Shown here: positions 17,397 through 25,384 of the stretch, piece by piece | Numbering within the stretch: position 1 is the first letter of the stretch | Layout: the number at the start of each line of letters is the position of its first letter | From: Clavibacter sp. VKM Ac-2872 | Lineage (GTDB): Bacteria > Actinomycetota > Actinomycetes > Actinomycetales > Microbacteriaceae | DNA: 64,000 nt | Assembly: GCF_015351105.1 (NCBI RefSeq) | Contig: NZ_JADKRR010000001.1 | Location: 2,027,069-2,091,068 of the forward strand | Direction: 5' to 3' | Notes under the pieces: generated by a model | Told to the model about the DNA's origin: nothing | What the model saw: only the letters and a program-made list of their open reading frames with translations | Databases searched by the model: none | Made by a program: the position numbers and the translations under genes

Positions 17397-20300
17397 CTAC
17401 TGCTCGACGACCACGAGCAGGTCGCCCGCGTCGACCTGCTGGGTGGTCGGCACCGCGAGGCGCGCGACGCGTCCCGCGACGGGCGACGTGATGGCCGCCT
17501 CCATCTTCATCGCCTCGATGGATGCGACGGGCTGGCCGGCGGCGACGACCTGGCCCTCCTCGACCTTCAGCGTGACGACGCCGGAGAACGGCGCCGACAC
17601 GTGGCCGGGGTTCGTCGGGTCGCCGCGCTCGGCGACGGCGGTCGTGACGGCGATGCCGCGGTCGCGCACGAACACCGGGCGGAGCTGGCCGTTCATGACG
17701 ACCATGACGGTGCGCATGCCCGACTCGTCGGCGTCGCCCACGGCTTCCAGCCCGATGAGGACCTCGACGCCCCTGCTGATCCGCACCGCGTGCTCCTGCC
17801 CCGGGCGCAGGCCGTGCAGGTAGTCGTCCGTGTCGAGCACGGAGAGGTCGCCGAACAGCTCGCGGATGGTCTCGAACTGCTCCGTCGGCTGCGGGAAGAG
17901 GAGGTGGTTGAGCGTGCGGCGCCGGGCGGCCCCCGGCACCTCGAGGGCGGCGCGGTCCTCGGCGGACACCGGCGTGACGCCGATGCGCACGTCGCGTCCC
18001 TGGAGCACGCGGGTGCGGAAGGGCTCCGGCCAGCCGCCGGGCAGGTCGCCCAGCTCGCCGGCCATGAAGCCGACCACCGAGTCGGGGATGTCGTAGTCCT
18101 GGGGGTTCCGCTCGAAGTCGGCCGGATCGGCCTTCGCGGCCGCGAGCTGGAGGGCGAGGTCGCCGACCACCTTCGAGGACGGCGTGACCTTGGGGATCCG
18201 GCCGAGGATCCGGTCGGCCGCGGCGTACATGTCCTCGATCAGCTCGAAGTCGTCGGCGAGCCCGAGCGCGATCGCCTGCTGCCGGAGGTTCGAGAGCTGG
18301 CCCCCCGGGATCTCATGCCGGTACACGCGCCCGGTCGGCCCCGCGAGCCCGGACTCGAACGGCCGGTACAGGCGGCGCACGGCCTCCCAGTACGGCTCGA
18401 GGTCGCTGACCGCGTCGAGCGAGAGGCCCGTGTCGCGCTCGGTGTCCGCGAGGGCGGCGACGAGCGCGGACGCCGAGGGCTGGCTCGTGGTGCCCGACAT
18501 GGGCGCGCTCGCGACGTCCACCGCGTCGGCGCCGGCGTGGCTCGCCGCCAGCAGGGTCGCGAGCTGGCCGCCCGCGGTGTCGTGCGTGTGGACGTGGACG
18601 GGGAGGTCGAACTCGCGGCGGAGCGCGGTGACGAGCTTCTCGGCGGCGGCGGGACGCAGGAGCCCGGCCATGTCCTTGATCGCGAGGATGTGCGCGCCCG
18701 CCGCCACGCTGCGCTCGGCCAGCCGCACGTAGTAGTCGAGCGTGTAGAGCTCCTCCGACGGGTCGAGCAGGTTGCCCGTGTAGCAGAGGGCGACCTCGGC
18801 GACCGTGGTGCCGGTGGCGAGCACGGAGTCGATCGCGGGCCGCATCCGCTCGACGTCGTTGAGCGCGTCGAAGATGCGGAACACGTCGACGCCCGTGGCC
18901 GCCGCCTCCCGCACGAACGCGTCGGTGACCTCGGTGGGGTACGGCGTGTAGCCGACGGTGTTCGCGCCGCGCAGCAGCATCTGGATCGCGACGTTCGGGA
19001 GCGCATCGCGCAGCGACGCGAGCCGTTCCCACGGGTCCTCCCCGAGGAAGCGCAGCGCCACGTCGTAGGTGGCGCCACCCCAGGCCTCGACGGAGAGGAG
19101 CTCGGGCGTCGTGCGCGCGACGTACGGGGCCACCGCCACCAGGTCGCGCGTGCGGACGCGCGTGGCCAGCAGCGACTGGTGGGCGTCGCGGAAGGTCGTC
19201 TCCGTGACCGCGAGGGCGGTCTGCGCGCGCAGGGCCTCGGCGAAGCCGCGCGGTCCGAGCTCGAGGAGCCGCTGGCGGGATCCCGCGGGGGCCGGCAGCC
19301 GGAGGTCCACGTCGGGCAGCTTGTCGGCGGGCCGGACGACCGCGGTGCGCGGCCCGTTCGGCTGGTTGACGGTGACGTCGGCGAGCCAGTTGAGGATCTT
19401 CGTGCCGCGGTCCTTCGACACGTTGCTGCGGACGAGGCCGGGACGCTCGTCGATGAAGGACGTGCTGATGTCGCCCGCCTGGAAGTCGGGGTCGTCGAGC
19501 ACGCCCTGCAGGAACGGGATGTTCGTGGACACGCCCCGGATCCGGAACTCGGCGAGGGCGCGCTTGGCGCGTGTGACGGCGGCCGGGAAGTCGCGGCCGC
19601 GGCACGTGAGCTTCGCGAGCATCGAGTCGAAGTGGGGGCTGATCTGCGCGCCGGTCGCGACCGTGCCGCCGTCGATGCGGATCCCGCCGCCGCCCGGCGA
19701 GCGGTACGTCGTGATCTTGCCGGTGTCCGGCCGGAAGCCCTGGGTGGGATCCTCCGTCGTGATCCGGCACTGCAGCGCCGCGCCGCGCAGCACGATCGCG
19801 TCCTGTCGGAGGCCGAGCTCCGTGAGGGTCTCCCCCGCCGCGATGCGCATCTGCGACTGGACGAGGTCGACGTCCGTCACCTCCTCGGTCACGGTGTGCT
19901 CGACCTGGATGCGCGGGTTCATCTCGATGAAGACGTGCTGGCCCGCCCGCGGCCCGTCGGTGTCGAGCAGGAACTCGACCGTGCCGGCGTTGACGTAGCC
20001 GATGCTGCGCGCGAAGGCGACGGCGTGCGCGTGCATGGCGTCGCGGATCGCGGGATCGAGGTTCGGCGCGGGCGCGATCTCGACGACCTTCTGGTGCCGG
20101 CGCTGCACCGAGCAGTCGCGCTCGAAGAGGTGCACGGTCTCCCCCGTGGCGTCGGCGAGGATCTGCACCTCGATGTGCCGCGGCCGGAGCACGGCCTGCT
20201 CGAGGAACATGGTCGGGTCGCCGAACGCGCTGTCCGCCTCGCGCATCGCGGCGCGGAGCGCGTCCTCCAGGTCCTCCGCGCGTTCGACGCGCCGCATGCC

Positions 20301-20798
20301 GCGGCCTCCGCCGCCCGCGACGGCCTTGGCGAAGATCGGGAAGCCGATGCCCGCCGCCTGCTCGAGCAGCAGCTCCACGTCGGTCGACGGCGGCGTGGAC
20401 GCGAGCACCGGCACGCCGGCCGCGGTCGCGTGCTCCTTGGCCGTGACCTTGTTGCCGGCCATCTCGAGCGCCCCGGCGTCGGGGCCGATGAAAACGATGC
20501 CGTTCGCCGCCGCGGCGCGCGCCAGGTCCGGGTTCTCCGACAGGAAGCCGTACCCCGGGTAGATGGCGTCGGCGCCCGACTCCTTCGCCACGCGGATGAT
20601 CTCGTCGACGTCGAGGTACGCGCGGACCGGATGGCCCTCCTCGCCGATCAGGTACGCCTCGTCCGCCTTGAGCCGGTGCAGCGAGTGCCGGTCCTCGTGC
20701 GGGTAGACGGCGACCGTGCGGGCGCCCAGCTCGACGGCGGCCCGGAACGCGCGGATCGCGATCTCCCCGCGGTTGGCGACCAGGATCTTCTCGAACAT
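17397..20798 (-). CDS. pyc: Pyruvate carboxylase
   Basis: This single-chain biotin enzyme (1133 residues) makes oxaloacetate from pyruvate and bicarbonate to refill the TCA cycle. Biotin carboxylase comes first (about 1-450; MFEKILVANRGEIAIRAFRA at the start, GGGGRGMR glycine loop). The carboxyltransferase barrel (about 530-800) follows, with the metal-binding region near HVHTHDT. The C-terminal biotin carrier domain has EAMKM with biotinylated Lys1098. The ATG at 20798 gives the standard N-terminus; longer in-frame extensions overlap the divergent parA-like gene and were rejected. The ParA-like gene starts 79 bases away on the other strand. Confidence 0.96.
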   Translation of the reverse strand: MFEKILVANRGEIAIRAFRAAVELGARTVAVYPHEDRHSLHRLKADEAYLIGEEGHPVRAYLDVDEIIRVAKESGADAIYPGYGFLSENPDLARAAAANGIVFIGPDAGALEMAGNKVTAKEHATAAGVPVLASTPPSTDVELLLEQAAGIGFPIFAKAVAGGGGRGMRRVERAEDLEDALRAAMREADSAFGDPTMFLEQAVLRPRHIEVQILADATGETVHLFERDCSVQRRHQKVVEIAPAPNLDPAIRDAMHAHAVAFARSIGYVNAGTVEFLLDTDGPRAGQHVFIEMNPRIQVEHTVTEEVTDVDLVQSQMRIAAGETLTELGLRQDAIVLRGAALQCRITTEDPTQGFRPDTGKITTYRSPGGGGIRIDGGTVATGAQISPHFDSMLAKLTCRGRDFPAAVTRAKRALAEFRIRGVSTNIPFLQGVLDDPDFQAGDISTSFIDERPGLVRSNVSKDRGTKILNWLADVTVNQPNGPRTAVVRPADKLPDVDLRLPAPAGSRQRLLELGPRGFAEALRAQTALAVTETTFRDAHQSLLATRVRTRDLVAVAPYVARTTPELLSVEAWGGATYDVALRFLGEDPWERLASLRDALPNVAIQMLLRGANTVGYTPYPTEVTDAFVREAAATGVDVFRIFDALNDVERMRPAIDSVLATGTTVAEVALCYTGNLLDPSEELYTLDYYVRLAERSVAAGAHILAIKDMAGLLRPAAAEKLVTALRREFDLPVHVHTHDTAGGQLATLLAASHAGADAVDVASAPMSGTTSQPSASALVAALADTERDTGLSLDAVSDLEPYWEAVRRLYRPFESGLAGPTGRVYRHEIPGGQLSNLRQQAIALGLADDFELIEDMYAAADRILGRIPKVTPSSKVVGDLALQLAAAKADPADFERNPQDYDIPDSVVGFMAGELGDLPGGWPEPFRTRVLQGRDVRIGVTPVSAEDRAALEVPGAARRRTLNHLLFPQPTEQFETIRELFGDLSVLDTDDYLHGLRPGQEHAVRISRGVEVLIGLEAVGDADESGMRTVMVVMNGQLRPVFVRDRGIAVTTAVAERGDPTNPGHVSAPFSGVVTLKVEEGQVVAAGQPVASIEAMKMEAAITSPVAGRVARLAVPTTQQVDAGDLLVVVEQ

Positions 20799-20864
20799 GG
20801 CGGGGCCTCTCGTCGGATGGGGCTCGGGCACCCCCGCGTTTAGGTCTTCCCAGAGTATCGACGG

Positions 20865-20870
20865 TAGCCT
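20865..20870 (+). promoter_or_regulatory. -10 element of a likely leaderless promoter
   Basis: TAGCCT ends 7 bases before the GTG of the ParA-like gene at 20878, in the 79-base divergent gap with pyruvate carboxylase. No ribosome-binding site is present. Confidence 0.6.
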
Positions 20871-20877
20871 CTCCCAC

Positions 20878-21690
20878 GTGCATGTACTGAGCGTCAGCTC
20901 CCTCAAGGGGGGCGTGGGAAAGACCACAGTGACCCTGGGACTGGCGTCCGCCGCCTTCTCCCGCGGCTTGAGGACCCTCGTGGTCGACCTCGACCCGCAG
21001 GCCGACGTGTCCACGGGCATGGACATCCAGGTCGCCGGGCACCTCAACGTGGCCGACGTCCTCGCCTCGCCCAAGGAGAAGATCGTCCGCGCGGCCATCG
21101 CGCCCAGCGGGTGGACCAAGGGCCGCCCCGGCACGATCGACGTCATGATCGGCAGCCCGTCGGCCATCAACTTCGACGGACCGCACCCCAGCATCCGCGA
21201 CATCTGGAAGCTCGAGGAGGCCCTCGCGAACGTCGAGGCCGACTACGACCTCGTGCTCATCGACTGCGCGCCCTCGCTCAACGCCCTCACGCGCACCGCG
21301 TGGGCGGCCAGCGACCGCGTCACCGTCGTCACCGAGCCCGGCCTCTTCTCCGTCGCCGCCGCCGACCGCGCGCTGCGCGCCATCGAGGAGATCCGCCGCG
21401 GCCTCTCCCCGCGCCTGCAGCCCCTCGGCATCATCGTCAACCGCGCCCGCGTCCAGTCGCTGGAGCACCAGTTCCGCATCAAGGAGCTCCGCGACATGTT
21501 CGGCCCGCTCGTGCTGAGCCCGCAGCTGCCCGAGCGCACCTCGCTCCAGCAGGCGCAGGGCGCCGCCAAGCCGCTGCACGTGTGGCCCGGCGAGAGCGCG
21601 CAGGAGATGGCGCGCAACTTCGACCAGCTGCTCGAGCGCATCATGCGCACGGCGAAGATCGGCGACTACGCGGAGAACGCAGCGCGCTGA
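20878..21690 (+). CDS. ParA/MinD-like P-loop ATPase
   Basis: This 270-residue ATPase of the ParA/Soj family has the deviant Walker A box KGGVGKTT (10-17), with a signature lysine in front. VVDLDPQADVSTGMD is the Walker A' region and YDLVLIDCAPS the Walker B region. Such proteins position chromosomes, plasmids or other cargo. No parB gene or parS site is visible nearby, and the MerR and FHA genes next to it are convergent. It is therefore probably an orphan ParA, not the chromosome-partition copy. The GTG at 20878 is preferred because a -10 box sits 7 bases upstream; the protein then starts just before its first strand. Confidence 0.88.
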   Translation: MHVLSVSSLKGGVGKTTVTLGLASAAFSRGLRTLVVDLDPQADVSTGMDIQVAGHLNVADVLASPKEKIVRAAIAPSGWTKGRPGTIDVMIGSPSAINFDGPHPSIRDIWKLEEALANVEADYDLVLIDCAPSLNALTRTAWAASDRVTVVTEPGLFSVAAADRALRAIEEIRRGLSPRLQPLGIIVNRARVQSLEHQFRIKELRDMFGPLVLSPQLPERTSLQQAQGAAKPLHVWPGESAQEMARNFDQLLERIMRTAKIGDYAENAAR

Positions 21691-21706
21691 CCCGTCCGCT
21701 CCCGAT

Positions 21707-21731
21707 CGCCGCTCCTCCTCGAGGGGCGGCG
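21707..21731. terminator. Bidirectional terminator
   Basis: CGCCGCTCC and GGGGCGGCG form a 9-bp stem with a 7-base loop between the convergent ParA-like and MerR genes. Confidence 0.7.
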
Positions 21732-21780
21732 TTCGTCGTCTCCGAGGCCGGGCGGGAGTACCGCCGACCCGGGCTCGGGT

Positions 21781-22323
21781 CTAGGACGCCTTGACGGCGC
21801 GACGCGCGGCGAGCTCGTCGGTGGGATCCACGGTCTGCGTGTCGATCTCGACGAGGGAGTGCTCGACCTCGCGGAGGACCTTGCCGACGGCGATGCCGAA
21901 GACGCCCTGACCGCGGCTCACGAGGTCGATGACCTCGTCGTTGCTGGTGCAGAGGTAGACGCTGGCGCCGTCGCTCATGAGCGTGGTCTGCGCGAGGTCG
22001 ACGACGCCGGACTCGCGGAGCTGGTTCACGGCGGTGCGGATCTGCTGCAGGGAGATGCCGGTGTCGAGGAGGCGCTTGACGAGCTTGAGCACGAGGATGT
22101 CGCGGAAGCCGTAGAGGCGCTGCGTGCCGGAGCCGGATGCCCCGCGGACGGTGGGCTCGACCAGGCCGGTGCGGGCCCAGTAGTCGAGCTGGCGGTAGGT
22201 GATCCCCGCGGCACGCGCGGCCACGGCACCACGGTAGCCGGCGCTCGCGTCCATCTCCGGGAGGCCGTCGGTGAAGAGCAGACCGAGGTCGTAGCGCCCG
22301 GAGTCCGGGGTGGAGTCGCTCAT
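21781..22323 (-). CDS. MerR family regulator (Rv1830-like)
   Basis: This 180-residue MerR-type regulator has a winged helix-turn-helix at about 30-100: GITYRQLDYWARTGLVEPTV, then LYGFRDILVLKLVKRLLDTG. The C-terminal part binds no obvious ligand and is of the type encoded next to garA and ftsR in mycobacteria (Rv1830). The ATG at 22323 has a GGAAGG site about 8 bases upstream, better than an in-frame GTG at 22338. In mycobacteria a bifunctional nuclease gene lies between the two MerR genes; here there is only a 265-base gap. Confidence 0.85.
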   Translation of the reverse strand: MSDSTPDSGRYDLGLLFTDGLPEMDASAGYRGAVAARAAGITYRQLDYWARTGLVEPTVRGASGSGTQRLYGFRDILVLKLVKRLLDTGISLQQIRTAVNQLRESGVVDLAQTTLMSDGASVYLCTSNDEVIDLVSRGQGVFGIAVGKVLREVEHSLVEIDTQTVDPTDELAARRAVKAS

Positions 22324-22588
22324 CGTTCTGCCTTCCACCCCTCAGCGCTCGCCCCGGTGGGGTTCGCGCGCTGCTCGGGTCGGTTCGTCGGGTTCGTGTT
22401 CTCACGGTAGCGGGGCCCGCGGGCCCGATCAACGACATCCGGCGGAAGCGCCCGGCGTGTCGTCCCGGCCCTCCACCGCGCCCCCGTCGGGGGTGCGCAT
22501 CGACCGGTCCCGACGGATCCCTCCGGCATGCGGATGGCCCCGTGCGGACACGTCAGCCTATCGGCCCCGCTCGTCGACGCGAACGCGG
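22324..22588 (-). other. Intergenic region between the two MerR genes
   Basis: This 265-base stretch carries the ribosome-binding site of the downstream MerR gene. I see no convincing reading frame, hairpin or conserved promoter in the rest. It takes the place of the DUF151 nuclease gene found here in mycobacteria. Confidence 0.5.
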
Positions 22589-23290
22589 TCAGGACGAGAG
22601 GCGGCCGAGCGCGGAGCGGATGAGGCTCCCCCGCACGACCTCGAGCTGCGTGGCGATCTCGCGGGCGAGCTCCGCGGCGTGCGCGCGGCTCGACGCGTCG
22701 CGGCGGCGGGACACGGGCACCAGGGCGGACTCGATGAGGCTCAGCTCACGCTCCGCCGCCTGGCGGAATCCGCGGAGGTGGCGCGGCTCGATGCCGGTGC
22801 GCTGCAGCTCGACGAGCGCGCGCATCACCTGCACGGCCTCCTCGCCGTAGACCTCCGCCGGCATGAGCACGCCCGCCGTGATGGCGTCGCCGAGGAGCGG
22901 GGCGGTGGCGCCGGACTCGCGCACGAGCTCGGCGCGGCTGTAGCGGCGCTCCTGGTCGAGCATGGAGGCCGACGGGACGGGCGCGCCGCCGGGGAGCGCG
23001 GGTGAGAGCCCGGCGTCGACGTCGTGCAGGTAGGAGCGGATGACCTTGAGCGGGAGGTAGTGGTCGCGCTGCATCCCGAGGACGGTGCGCAGGCGCTCGA
23101 CGTCGGCGGGACTGAACTTGCGGTAGCCGGACTCCGTGCGGGACGGCTGGACCAGTCCCTGCTCCTCGAGGAAGCGGAGCTTGCTGTTGGTCAGGTCGGG
23201 GAACTCCGGCGTGAGGCGCGCCAGCACCTGCCCGATGCTGAGGAGACCGGGGGTGCGGGCTGGCGTCGACCGGGCGGCGGACGCCGGCAC
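22589..23290 (-). CDS. ftsR: FtsR-like MerR family regulator (Rv1828-like)
   Basis: A 233-residue MerR-type activator. The DNA-binding part is GLLSIGQVLARLTPEFPDLT (15-34), then SKLRFLEEQGLVQPSRTESG and YRKFSPADVERLRTVL. A longer C-terminal effector or dimer domain follows. The homologue in Corynebacterium glutamicum, FtsR, activates ftsZ; M. tuberculosis Rv1828 sits directly after garA, as here. The GTG start overlaps the garA stop by one base (TAGTG), so the two are translationally coupled. The regulatory target in this organism is inferred. Confidence 0.87.
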   Translation of the reverse strand: MPASAARSTPARTPGLLSIGQVLARLTPEFPDLTNSKLRFLEEQGLVQPSRTESGYRKFSPADVERLRTVLGMQRDHYLPLKVIRSYLHDVDAGLSPALPGGAPVPSASMLDQERRYSRAELVRESGATAPLLGDAITAGVLMPAEVYGEEAVQVMRALVELQRTGIEPRHLRGFRQAAERELSLIESALVPVSRRRDASSRAHAAELAREIATQLEVVRGSLIRSALGRLSS

Positions 23291-23772
23291 TACTCGGTCG
23301 TCCGGCCGACGAGGTCGGTGCGCGACGCGTAGAACGTGAGACGGAACTTGCCGACCTGCACCTCCGCGCCGTCCTGGAGGAGAGCGGTGTCGATCCGCAC
23401 GCCGTCGAAGTAGGTGCCGTTGAGGGAACCGAGGTCCTTGACCTGGAACGACGTGCCCTGGCGGACGAACTCCGCATGGCGGCGCGACACGGTGACGTCG
23501 TCGAGGAAGATGTCGGCGTCCGGGTGGCGGCCGGCGACCGTGACGTCGGCATCGAGGAGGAAGCGCGCGCCCTGGTTGGGGCCACGGCGGACGACGAGGA
23601 GGGCGGATCCCGAGGGGAGCGCCGTGACGGCGTCCTTCTCCTCCGCGGAGATGGCGCCGTCGAGGCCCGCGAGCGCCGCCCCGAGCTCATCGCGGAAGGT
23701 GGCCGTGGTGTCCGTGCTCGTGTACTGCTCGGGCACGCGCGTGGCGCCGTGACCCTCTTCGCGTCCATCCAT
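23290..23772 (-). CDS. garA: GarA/OdhI-type FHA domain protein
   Basis: This is a 160-residue forkhead-associated protein. GarA and OdhI hold back 2-oxoglutarate dehydrogenase and steer glutamate metabolism; phosphorylation of an N-terminal ETTS motif makes the FHA domain bind its own tail and release the target. Here the motif is DTTATF (21-26), a conservative variant with Thr22 and Thr23 available. The FHA domain (about 70-145) has GRHPDADIFLDDVTVSRRH and LGSLNGTYFDG. The ATG at 23772 follows a strong GGAGGT site. It heads the garA-ftsR pair, and the PknL-like kinase of this window is a possible upstream kinase. Confidence 0.92.
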   Translation of the reverse strand: MDGREEGHGATRVPEQYTSTDTTATFRDELGAALAGLDGAISAEEKDAVTALPSGSALLVVRRGPNQGARFLLDADVTVAGRHPDADIFLDDVTVSRRHAEFVRQGTSFQVKDLGSLNGTYFDGVRIDTALLQDGAEVQVGKFRLTFYASRTDLVGRTTE

Positions 23773-23860
23773 GGTGGTACCTCCTGTGACCTGACAGCGT
23801 AACGGATCGGACACGGCCGGGACCACGGTGGACGGCACCCGGGCGTGGCCCCGTTCGGGG

Positions 23861-25246
23861 TCAGCGGGAGGAGGCGCGCGGCTCGTCGCCGAGCTCGCCC
23901 GAGCGCGTGACGTCCGCCTCGAGGGCCTGGGCCGGGGCCGCGAGCCGGGCGTCGTGCTCGGTGCCCATGCTCTTCTCGTCGAAGGGGTCGCCGCCGCCGA
24001 GGACGAGCGCGACCCGGTCGGCGTCGATGCCGCGGGTCCAGGTGCCGATGAGGAGGGTCGCGACCGCGTTGCCGGTGAAGTTCGTGAGGGCGCGCGCCTC
24101 CGACATGAAGCGGTCGATGCCGACGATGAGCCCGACGCCGTCCACCAGGTCGGGGCGGTGCGACTGCAGGCCGCCCGCGAGGGTCGCGAGGCCCGCTCCC
24201 GTGACGCCCGCCGCGCCCTTCGACGCGATGATCATGAAGACGAGGAGCGACACCTGCTCGCCGAGGGCCAGCGGGCTGCCGAGCGCGCGCGCGATGAAGA
24301 GCGACGCCATCGTGAGGTAGATCGCCGTGCCGTCGAGGTTGAACGAGTAGCCCGTGGGCACGGTGATGCCGACGACGGGCTTGGAGACGCCCACGTGCTC
24401 CATCTTCGCGATGAGGCGCGGCAGCGCGACCTCCGACGACGACGTCGAGACGATGAGGAGGTACTCGCGGCCGAGGTACCGCATGAGCTTGAAGATGTTG
24501 ACGCGGGCGACGAGCCACAGGAGCGTGCCCAGGATCACCACGATGAACAGCGCGCACGTGATGTAGAAGCCGATCATGAGGGTCGCGAGGCTGATGACGG
24601 CCTGGAACCCGGTGGCGCCGACGACCGCGGCGATGGCGCCGAACGCGCCGACAGGGGCCACCCACATCACCATGCTCAGGATGCGGAACACGAGGACCTG
24701 GATGTTGCGGATCCCCTCGAGCACGGGCTCGCCGCGCTTCCCCAGCTGCTGCAGCGCGAAGCCGACGAGGAGCGCCACGAAGAGGGTCTGCAGGATGCTG
24801 CCCGAGGTGAGCGACGAGAGCAGCGACGTCGGGATGATCGAGAGGAGGAAGTCCGTCTCGCCGGTCGCCTCCGTCGAGCCCGCCGGCGCGCGCAGGCCGC
24901 TCAGGTCGAGGCCGTCGCCCGGGTGGATGAGGTTGCCGACGACGAGGCCGATCGCGAGCGCGAACGTCGACATGACGATGAAGTAGAGGAGCGCGAGGCC
25001 GCCGACGCGACCCACGGTGGCCGCCTTCGCGACCGAGCCGACACCGAGCACGATGGTGCAGAAGATGATGGGCGCGATCATCATCTTGATGAGGGCCACG
25101 AACGCGTCGCCGATGGGCTTCAGCGCCACGCCCGTCTCGGGGGCGACGAGCCCGACCGTGACGCCCAGGATCACCGCGACGATGACGGCGATGTAGAGGT
25201 AGTGCTGGCGGTCCAGGCGGCGGAGCGCGGCGATGGGGTGGGTCAT
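23861..25246 (-). CDS. dctA: DctA-type C4-dicarboxylate/cation symporter
   Basis: This 461-residue member of the dicarboxylate/amino acid:cation symporter family has eight or so membrane segments and two re-entrant hairpins. Family marks include SSSEVALPRLIAKMEHVGV, then VVGITVPTGYSFNLDGTAIY and the C-terminal TNFTGNAVATLLIGTW. Likely substrates are succinate, fumarate and malate taken up with cations. The ATG at 25246 was chosen because the first membrane helix follows at residue 16; longer in-frame extensions overlap the divergent sensor gene. A two-component system of the dicarboxylate-sensing type is transcribed divergently 138 bases away and probably controls it. Confidence 0.92.
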   Translation of the reverse strand: MTHPIAALRRLDRQHYLYIAVIVAVILGVTVGLVAPETGVALKPIGDAFVALIKMMIAPIIFCTIVLGVGSVAKAATVGRVGGLALLYFIVMSTFALAIGLVVGNLIHPGDGLDLSGLRAPAGSTEATGETDFLLSIIPTSLLSSLTSGSILQTLFVALLVGFALQQLGKRGEPVLEGIRNIQVLVFRILSMVMWVAPVGAFGAIAAVVGATGFQAVISLATLMIGFYITCALFIVVILGTLLWLVARVNIFKLMRYLGREYLLIVSTSSSEVALPRLIAKMEHVGVSKPVVGITVPTGYSFNLDGTAIYLTMASLFIARALGSPLALGEQVSLLVFMIIASKGAAGVTGAGLATLAGGLQSHRPDLVDGVGLIVGIDRFMSEARALTNFTGNAVATLLIGTWTRGIDADRVALVLGGGDPFDEKSMGTEHDARLAAPAQALEADVTRSGELGDEPRASSR

Positions 25247-25384
25247 GGGACGTCCTTGTCTCGTGAGCGGCGCCGGCGCACGGGTGCACCAGGCGGTCCT
25301 CGCCAGGATGGCCCACGCGCGGGGGCGCTCCGGCGTTGTGTTCATAATGTTCCTGCCGGGTGTCGGCGGACGCGAGGGGGCAGC

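Noticed and set aside
15717-20843. A 1708-codon open frame antisense to pyruvate carboxylase and mycothione reductase
   Set aside because: It is a shadow caused by high third-position GC: Arg-, Val- and Asp-rich with no domain, while the minus-strand genes are complete and well conserved.
20878-21690. Chromosome partition ParA with parS sites
   Set aside because: No ParB gene and no parS-like 16-bp palindrome were seen, and the context is metabolic and regulatory, so it was called only ParA-like.
23825-23860. Terminator after dctA (TGGCCCC-GTTC-GGGGTCA)
   Set aside because: The stem is only 7 bp with a wobble and includes the stop codon itself, too weak to call.
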